From Carideicomes alvinocaridis (GTDB lineage: Bacteria; Pseudomonadota; Alphaproteobacteria; Rhodobacterales; Rhodobacteraceae): a stretch of DNA of 47,797 bases. The stretch is taken from the NCBI GenBank assembly GCA_005473895.2, contig SRJI02000037.1:1-47797 (forward strand), read 5' to 3'. Made by a program: the position numbers and the translations under genes. Of the stretch, positions 42,956 through 47,797 are shown one piece after another. Numbering within the stretch: position 1 is the stretch's first letter; every line of letters starts with the position of its first letter. A model generated the notes under the pieces. It ran no database searches, had not been told where the DNA came from, and saw only the letters and a list, made by a program, of their open reading frames with translations.

Positions 42956-44344
42956 ATGAACATGCTCTCGAATTCCAATGCCGAACGGGATGCTCGCAGC
43001 ATCGTCCATCCCTATTCCAACCTGTCCCTCGACAGCCGCGAGCGCCTTCTGACGATCGTGAAGGGCGATGGATGCTACGTGGAAGACGACCAGGGGAACC
43101 GCTACCTCGAGGGGATGGCCGGGCTCTGGTGCACGTCCCTCGGGTTCAGCGAGGAGCGGCTGGCAGAGGTGGCCAGCACCCAGCTCCGGACCCTGCCCTA
43201 CTACCACCTGTTCAACCACCGCTCGACCGAGCCCTCCATCAACCTCGCGGAAAAGCTGCTGGAAATCGCGCCGGAGGGCCTGTCAAAGGTGCTCTTCGCG
43301 AATTCCGGGTCCGAGGCGAACGACCAGGCGGTGAAACTGGTCTGGTACTACAACAACCAGAAGGGCCGGCCGGAGAAGAAGAAGATCCTGTCGCGCTGGC
43401 GCGGGTATCACGGTGTCACCGTCGCGGCCGGCAGCCTGACCGGCCTGCCCGCGAACCACGCGGATTTCGATCTGCCGATCAAGAACATCCTCCACGCCGA
43501 CTGCCCGAGCCATTACCACCACGCAAATCCGGGCGAGACCGAGGAGGACTTTGCCGCGCGCCTCGCCGAGTCGCTCGAAGCGCAGATTCTCGCGGAGGGA
43601 CCCGAGACGGTCGCCGCCTTGATCGCCGAGCCCGTCAGCGGGTCGGGAGGTGTGATCGTCCCGCCCAAGGGGTATTACGAGCGGGTCCAGGAGATCCTTA
43701 AAAAGTACGATATCCTGCTGGTCGCGGACGAGGTCATTTGCGGCTTCGGACGCACCGGGAAGATGTTCGGCTGCGAGACCTTCGGCCTGAAACCCGACAT
43801 CATGACGGTCGCAAAGGCCCTGTCCTCGTCCTACCTGCCGATCTCCGCCACCTTGGTGAGCGATGAGATCTACGACGCCATGGTCGACGAAAGCCGCAAG
43901 CAGGGCGTCTTTGCGCATGGCGTGACCTATGCCGGGCACCCGGTCTGTGCCGCCGTCGCGCTCGAAACGCTGAAGATCTACGAGGAGCGGGACATCCTCG
44001 GCCATGTTGCGGAGGTCTCGCCGCATTTCCTCGAACGGCTGCACCGGCTGGGGGCGCATCCCCATGTCAGCCACACGCGCGGCGTGGGCCTGATCGGCGC
44101 CATCGAACTGGTTGTCGACAAGGAAAGCCGTCGGCCCTTCCCTCCGGAGCAGGGGGTGGGGGCCAGGATTCAGCTGCACCTTCAGAGGAACGGGGTGATC
44201 GTCAGGGCCCTTCGGGACGCCGTGGCCTTCTGCCCGCCCCTGATCATCAGCAAGGCAGAGATCGACGTCCTTTTCGACGCCATGGAAAACGCCCTGAAGT
44301 ACCTTGAGCAAGAACTGGCGCCCAGATTGTCGCCAAGCGAGTAG
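42956..44344 (+). CDS. Class III pyridoxal-phosphate aminotransferase (omega-amino acid/diamine-pyruvate type)
   Basis: This is a fold-type I aminotransferase of 462 residues from ATG 42956. Motifs are GCYVEDDQGNRYLEGMAGLW, FANSGSEANDQAVKLVWYY (phosphate-binding GSE), RWRGYHGVTVAAGSLTG, LIAEPVSGSGGVIVPPKGYY, LLVADEVICGFGRTGKMFG and the cofactor lysine Lys287 in MTVAKALSSSYLPISA. This pattern is shared by omega-amino acid-, taurine- and putrescine-pyruvate transaminases. The gene is divergent from the deacetylase-Dpp unit. It could use the primary amine freed by the deacetylase, giving an aldehyde and alanine. Starts at 42902 and 42932 are possible but less likely. Confidence 0.9.
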   Translation: MNMLSNSNAERDARSIVHPYSNLSLDSRERLLTIVKGDGCYVEDDQGNRYLEGMAGLWCTSLGFSEERLAEVASTQLRTLPYYHLFNHRSTEPSINLAEKLLEIAPEGLSKVLFANSGSEANDQAVKLVWYYNNQKGRPEKKKILSRWRGYHGVTVAAGSLTGLPANHADFDLPIKNILHADCPSHYHHANPGETEEDFAARLAESLEAQILAEGPETVAALIAEPVSGSGGVIVPPKGYYERVQEILKKYDILLVADEVICGFGRTGKMFGCETFGLKPDIMTVAKALSSSYLPISATLVSDEIYDAMVDESRKQGVFAHGVTYAGHPVCAAVALETLKIYEERDILGHVAEVSPHFLERLHRLGAHPHVSHTRGVGLIGAIELVVDKESRRPFPPEQGVGARIQLHLQRNGVIVRALRDAVAFCPPLIISKAEIDVLFDAMENALKYLEQELAPRLSPSE

Positions 44345-44422
44345 GCGGTTTGACAGCCTGGATCCCGTGGCTGTTCATGGATCAAACTACTGCGAACTTC
44401 TGAACGAGTCTTGCCCTCGGAA

Positions 44423-44494
44423 TAGTTGGTGGCGGCTTGGGCGCTGGTGCTGTTTCCGCAGATCGCGCTCTGGCTGGCGAACTTCCGGTTCTGA
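44423..44494 (+). pseudogene. Probable 3' scrap of a TRAP large-permease (dctM) gene
   Basis: About 22 codons ending at TGA 44492-44494 read VAAWALVLFPQIALWLANFRF. This resembles the last helix of TRAP DctM proteins, which often end in a PQIALWLP-like motif. A strong terminator follows 36 bp later, as expected after a real gene end. Nothing upstream is recognisable. The match is short, so the call is tentative. Confidence 0.35.
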
Positions 44495-44529
44495 CAGGCG
44501 GCTCTGCGCAACACGGGGCAAGAAAAGGT

Positions 44530-44557
44530 CCCGCCGGTCGATCCGGCGGGGCTTTTT
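44530..44557 (+). terminator. Rho-independent terminator
   Basis: A perfect 8-bp GC stem (CCCGCCGG at 44530-44537, CCGGCGGG at 44543-44550) with a TCGAT loop is followed by GCTTTTTC. It lies on the plus strand, 185 bp after the aminotransferase stop. It probably belonged to the lost TRAP operon and now may terminate the aminotransferase transcript. Confidence 0.85.
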
Positions 44558-44605
44558 CATGTCGGCGGCAGGGCGCCCCGCCCCGCCGCGCGCGTCTTCG
44601 GACGG

Positions 44606-46063
44606 TCAGCCCTTGCTCAGCCGGACATTCAGGTCGCCCATGCTGACCGAGACGTCATGCTGCGCACTCTGCGCGGCGAGCCCGGCGATCAGTTCCACCA
44701 GCGGGGAGCGGCCGACAGGCTCCTCCTGCACCGGCGGCAGGCGGCGGACCAGCTGCACCGCCGTCTCGTCCACGTAGGCGCGAATGATCAGCTCTTCGTC
44801 CGTCAGGCCCGACCCCAGCGTGCGGCGCACCTCGGCCAGGTCGGGCTGGGGCGTTTCCATCGCGGCGATCTCGCGCGCCCGCGGCCGGTCGAGGATCAGG
44901 TCGCGCACGTTCTGGTCCATGTGCTCCAGCGCCTCGCGGCCCCAGAGCCCGAGCGCGTACTGGATGGTCTCGTCCGTCACCTGCTTGTAACGCGCACCGG
45001 TGATGACGTTGACCGCCGCCTGGGTGCCCACGAACTGCGATAGCGGGGTGACCATGATGGGATAGCCCAGCTCGGCCCGGACCTTGGCGGCCTCCTCGCG
45101 GATCAGGTCCATGCGGCCCTTCATGCCCACCTTTTCGAGCTGGTACTCGAGGTTGGAGATCATGCCGCCGGGGATCTGGTGCGAATAGAGCGTCTCGTCG
45201 TAGGCGCGGGGCTGACCGATGGCGAGCCCCTCGCGCTGCGCGATGCGGGTGAAATACTCCGACACCTCCGCCAGCGGCGCCTCGTCCAGCGCCACGTCAT
45301 GGCCCCGCGCCCGCAGGTTCCGCAGGATGTCGAGCGCCGAGGGCTGGGACGATCCGTCCGACAGCGGCGGGACCGCAGAGTGGACGTGCCGGATGCCGAG
45401 GTCGACGGCCTCCTGCGCGTTGAAGGTGCCCAGACCGTTGTTGCAGTGGTTGTGGAACTCCACGGGAATGTCGCCCGCCGCCTCCAGCACCTTGGGCAGA
45501 AGCTCGCGCAGGCGGGAGGGCGTCAGCAGTCCGCCCACGTCCTTGAAGCACAGCCGGAGGGGCTTCAGCGCCGCCGCGTCCCTGGTGCGCTGGACGAAAT
45601 ACTCCGTCGTGTGGCGCGGCGAGACGGAGTAGATGATGTTGACCACCGACTCCATCCCCATGCGGCGCATCTCGTCGTGCTCTTCCTTCAGCGTGCCGAA
45701 ATCGTTCCAGGGGTCGGAAATCCTCGCCGTTTCGATGCCGCAGTCGGTGACCTTCTGCACCATCAGCTTGGACACCGATTCCGGCACCTTGCCCAGCCCG
45801 CTGCGATAGCCCGCGTGGAGCCGCAGAGGCGTCTGTTTCGCCCGCGCCACGCCCAGGCGGAGCCACTCGAATGGGTCCTCCTCGAGGTCGCGGATCATCT
45901 TCTTGATCTGCACCACGGGCACGAAGAACTCCATCGCCTCGTAGCCGGCCCGGTCGAGCCGGTCGAGCGCGGGGAGCATCCAGCCGGTGCGCATGTTCAT
46001 CGCCCAGAGGCTCTGCTGCCCGTCGCGCAGCGTGGTGTCTATGATCTTGACGTCTTCGGCCAT
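44606..46063 (-). CDS. Oxaloacetate decarboxylase alpha / pyruvate carboxylase subunit B-like carboxyltransferase
   Basis: This 485-residue HMGL-like TIM-barrel carboxyltransferase starts AEDVKIIDTTLRDGQQSLWA, with the metal-binding DTTLRDG motif. It has LRLCFKDVGGLLTPSRLRE (lysine expected to be carbamylated), VEFHNHCNNGLG (metal-binding His-x-His) and QIPGGMISNLEYQLEKVGM of the pyruvate-carboxylase CT domain. The usual C-terminal biotinyl domain is absent; the carrier is probably the separate AccB-like protein encoded upstream. It lies 11 bp after accC. No membrane Na+-pump subunits are seen, so a carboxylating or transcarboxylating role in the cytoplasm is more likely than a sodium-pumping decarboxylase. 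Confidence 0.88.
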   Translation of the reverse strand: MAEDVKIIDTTLRDGQQSLWAMNMRTGWMLPALDRLDRAGYEAMEFFVPVVQIKKMIRDLEEDPFEWLRLGVARAKQTPLRLHAGYRSGLGKVPESVSKLMVQKVTDCGIETARISDPWNDFGTLKEEHDEMRRMGMESVVNIIYSVSPRHTTEYFVQRTRDAAALKPLRLCFKDVGGLLTPSRLRELLPKVLEAAGDIPVEFHNHCNNGLGTFNAQEAVDLGIRHVHSAVPPLSDGSSQPSALDILRNLRARGHDVALDEAPLAEVSEYFTRIAQREGLAIGQPRAYDETLYSHQIPGGMISNLEYQLEKVGMKGRMDLIREEAAKVRAELGYPIMVTPLSQFVGTQAAVNVITGARYKQVTDETIQYALGLWGREALEHMDQNVRDLILDRPRAREIAAMETPQPDLAEVRRTLGSGLTDEELIIRAYVDETAVQLVRRLPPVQEEPVGRSPLVELIAGLAAQSAQHDVSVSMGDLNVRLSKG

Positions 46064-46074
46064 CTCAGCCTCCC

Positions 46075-47442
46075 TCAAACGGTCTCGGCGGCGACGAAGG
46101 CCTCGGCCACGCCCTCGAGCCAGTTGGTGTTGATGCGTTCCGCCGCGAAATCGGGCTGCTCCAGCACGTAGCGGTGAAACGGGATCGTCGTCTCGATGCC
46201 GCTGACGCGGAACCGCGCCAGCGCCTCGGTCATGCGGGCGATCGCGTCGTCCCGGTCGCGCCCGTGAACGATGAGCTTGGCCACCAGCGAGTCGTAGAAG
46301 GGCGGCACGACGTAGCCCTGCGCGGCATGGCTGTCGAGGCGGATGCCCTCCCCCTCGGGCGGGGCCCATTCGGTGATACGGCCGGGCGACGGGGCAAAGC
46401 CGCGCGCCGGGGCCTCGGCGTTGATCCGGCACTCGACCGCATGACCGGTGGTGGTCACGTCCTCCTGCCGCACCGAAAGCGGCTCGCCGGCGGCGACGCG
46501 CAATTGTTCGGCCACGATGTCCACGCCGGTCACCATCTCGGTCACCGGGTGTTCGACCTGCACGCGGGTGTTCATTTCCAGGAAGAAGAACTCGCCCCTG
46601 TCGGCATCGACGATGAACTCCACCGTCCCCGCGCTCTCGTAACCGATATGGCGGGCGAGTTTGACCGCCGCCTCGCGCATCCCGTCGCGCAGCGCGTCCG
46701 TGAGGCCGAAGGCCGGCGCCTCCTCGAGGATCTTCTGGTAGCGACGTTGCAGCGAACAATCCCGCTCGCCCAGGTGGATGACGGTGCCGTGACTGTCGGC
46801 CAGCACCTGCACCTCCACGTGGCGGGCATTGCCGATGTAGCGTTCCAGAAACAGCGCGTTGTCCCCGAAGGCCGCCTGCGCCTCGGCCGAGGCGGTGTCG
46901 AAGGCGCTGCGCAGGTCCTCATGGCGATGGACGATGCGGATGCCGCGCCCCCCGCCCCCGGCGGCGGCCTTGAAGAGCACGGGCATCCCGATCTCTTCGG
47001 CGATGCCGCGCGCGGTCGAGAACTCGGCGATCCGGGGCGAGCCGGGGGCCAACGGCACACCCACCTCCTGCGCGATGTCCCGGGCCACCAGCTTGTTGCC
47101 CATCTGGCGGATGTTCTCCGCACTGGGCCCGACGAAGGCGATACCGTTCTCGGCGCAGGCGGCGGCGAAGGCCGTGTTCTCCGACAGGAAGCCGTAGCCC
47201 GGATGCACCGCGTCGCAGCCGGTGCCAAGCGCCGTGGTCACCAGCGCAGGGATATTCAGGTAGCTGTCGGTGGCGCGCGCCGGGCCGATGCAGACCGCCC
47301 GGTCGGCGATCCGCGCCGCCATGCTGTCACGGTCGGCCTCGGACACGGCCGCCACCGTCTCGATCCCGAGCCGCTGACAGGCCCGGATGACGCGCACCGC
47401 GATCTCGCCGCGGTTGGCGATGAGGCAACGTTGCAGGGCCAT
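46075..47442 (-). CDS. accC: Biotin carboxylase (AccC)
   Basis: This 455-residue ATP-grasp enzyme carboxylates biotin on a carrier protein. Motifs are LIANRGEIAVRVIRACQRLG, AVHPGYGFLSENTAFAAAC, the glycine-rich ATP loop FKAAAGGGGRGIRI, GERDCSLQRRYQKILEEAPA, FLEMNTRVQVEHPVTEMVTG and AVECRINAEAP. All are typical of AccC/PycA. It lies between the biotin carrier gene (1-bp gap or less) and the carboxyltransferase gene. Context argues for a dedicated three-subunit pyruvate-carboxylase-like enzyme and not necessarily acetyl-CoA carboxylase. Confidence 0.94.
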   Translation of the reverse strand: MALQRCLIANRGEIAVRVIRACQRLGIETVAAVSEADRDSMAARIADRAVCIGPARATDSYLNIPALVTTALGTGCDAVHPGYGFLSENTAFAAACAENGIAFVGPSAENIRQMGNKLVARDIAQEVGVPLAPGSPRIAEFSTARGIAEEIGMPVLFKAAAGGGGRGIRIVHRHEDLRSAFDTASAEAQAAFGDNALFLERYIGNARHVEVQVLADSHGTVIHLGERDCSLQRRYQKILEEAPAFGLTDALRDGMREAAVKLARHIGYESAGTVEFIVDADRGEFFFLEMNTRVQVEHPVTEMVTGVDIVAEQLRVAAGEPLSVRQEDVTTTGHAVECRINAEAPARGFAPSPGRITEWAPPEGEGIRLDSHAAQGYVVPPFYDSLVAKLIVHGRDRDDAIARMTEALARFRVSGIETTIPFHRYVLEQPDFAAERINTNWLEGVAEAFVAAETV

Positions 47443-47797
47443 TCACACCTCCGGGCGGATCAGGAGGATGGGCTGGCCGAATTCGACGAAGGCCCCGTCC
47501 TCCACCAGGCAGCGGACGACCGTTCCCGCCTGCTCGGCCTTGATGTTGTTGAAAACCTTCATGACCTCGATGATGCCCACGGTGGAGGTCTCATCCACCT
47601 TGTCGCCTTCGGTGACGAAGGGCGCCGCGCCGGGTTCGGGGGCGATGTAGAAGGTGCCGACGATGGGCGCGGTCACCTCGATCAGCCCCTCTTCGGCCGC
47701 GGCGGGGGAGGCCTTGGGCGCGGGGGCCGGGGCGGCCGTCTCCGTGGGTTCCGGGACCGGGGCGGGCCGGGGCGCCGGGGCCGCGCCTGCCTCCGGA
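47443..47797 (-). CDS. accB: Biotin carboxyl carrier protein (AccB), cut by window end
   Basis: This is the C-terminal 117 residues of a biotin carrier whose start lies beyond 47797. A Pro/Ala-rich linker (GAAPAPRPAPVPEPTE and onward) precedes the biotinyl domain with IEVTAPIVGTFYIAPEPG, TEGDKVDETSTVGIIEVMKV and the end GQPILLIRPEV. The biotin-accepting lysine is in EVMKV rather than the usual EAMKM, a variant seen in specialised carriers. The stop is followed directly by the accC ATG, so the two are co-transcribed. Confidence 0.88.
   Translation of the reverse strand, partial: PEAGAAPAPRPAPVPEPTETAAPAPAPKASPAAAEEGLIEVTAPIVGTFYIAPEPGAAPFVTEGDKVDETSTVGIIEVMKVFNNIKAEQAGTVVRCLVEDGAFVEFGQPILLIRPEV

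Noticed and set aside
44606-46063. Sodium-pumping oxaloacetate decarboxylase
   Set aside because: No oadB or oadG membrane subunit and no fused biotinyl domain are present; the accC and accB neighbours favour a soluble carboxylase.

Overview
The window looks like a high-GC alphaproteobacterial chromosome or megaplasmid segment, most likely Rhodobacterales (Roseobacter/Paracoccus type). I infer this from the strong GC bias, GGAGG-type ribosome binding sites, ATGA/GTGA gene overlaps, many TRAP, TAXI and tripartite tricarboxylate transporters, and the insertion sequence families present. No rRNA, tRNA or CRISPR was seen. I could run no database search, so names rest on recognised motifs and family resemblance.

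Left part (1-8740) is a scrapyard. An IS21-like end (88-143) precedes a complete IS66-family element (215-3371) with tnpA, tnpB, tnpC and a coupled PF07929-type passenger gene. A non-coding block follows (3369-4015) with diverged ~190-bp repeats rich in GGCC hairpins. Then come five 3'-end gene fragments: IclR, Lrp, PDH-E1-like, HMG-CoA lyase and enoyl-CoA hydratase. In two places a pair is fused back to back with both 5' ends missing. After these are a frameshifted molybdopterin oxidoreductase, an IS3 transposase scrap and a decayed IS5-family element.

8736-18733 looks like an aromatic or heteroaromatic catabolic locus. It holds a LuxR regulator, FAD monooxygenase with DUF2783 partner, aldehyde dehydrogenase, LysR regulator, DapA-like aldolase/hydratase, 3-hydroxyanthranilate-dioxygenase-like ring-cleavage enzyme and a DctPQM TRAP transporter. 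Three promoter regions around the LysR gene share paired GATATC half-sites exactly 15 bp apart. 18840-24530 holds another LysR gene, then a TAXI-TRAP binding protein, fused permease and cytoplasmic sulfatase/phosphonate-monoester-hydrolase-like enzyme.

36342-24655 (minus strand) reads as one long operon: CaiB-type CoA transferase, 3-mercaptopropionate-dioxygenase-like thiol dioxygenase, crotonase, ADP-forming acyl-CoA synthetase-like protein, second crotonase, BisC/DMSO-reductase-like molybdoenzyme, TctCBA transporter and IclR regulator. I infer uptake and CoA-dependent breakdown of an organosulfur carboxylate. The intact crotonase-molybdoenzyme pair matches the ruined pair at 4980-7600.

41618-36553 encodes a Dpp-type ABC importer with fused ATPases. 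It is preceded by an acetylpolyamine-amidohydrolase-like deacetylase and a divergent class III aminotransferase, with three dyad motifs in the shared promoter region. A TRAP-permease 3' scrap with its own terminator follows. The window ends in an accB-accC-oadA-like three-subunit biotin carboxylase locus cut by the right edge. All four substrate-binding-protein genes are followed by a GC-rich hairpin before the permease gene.
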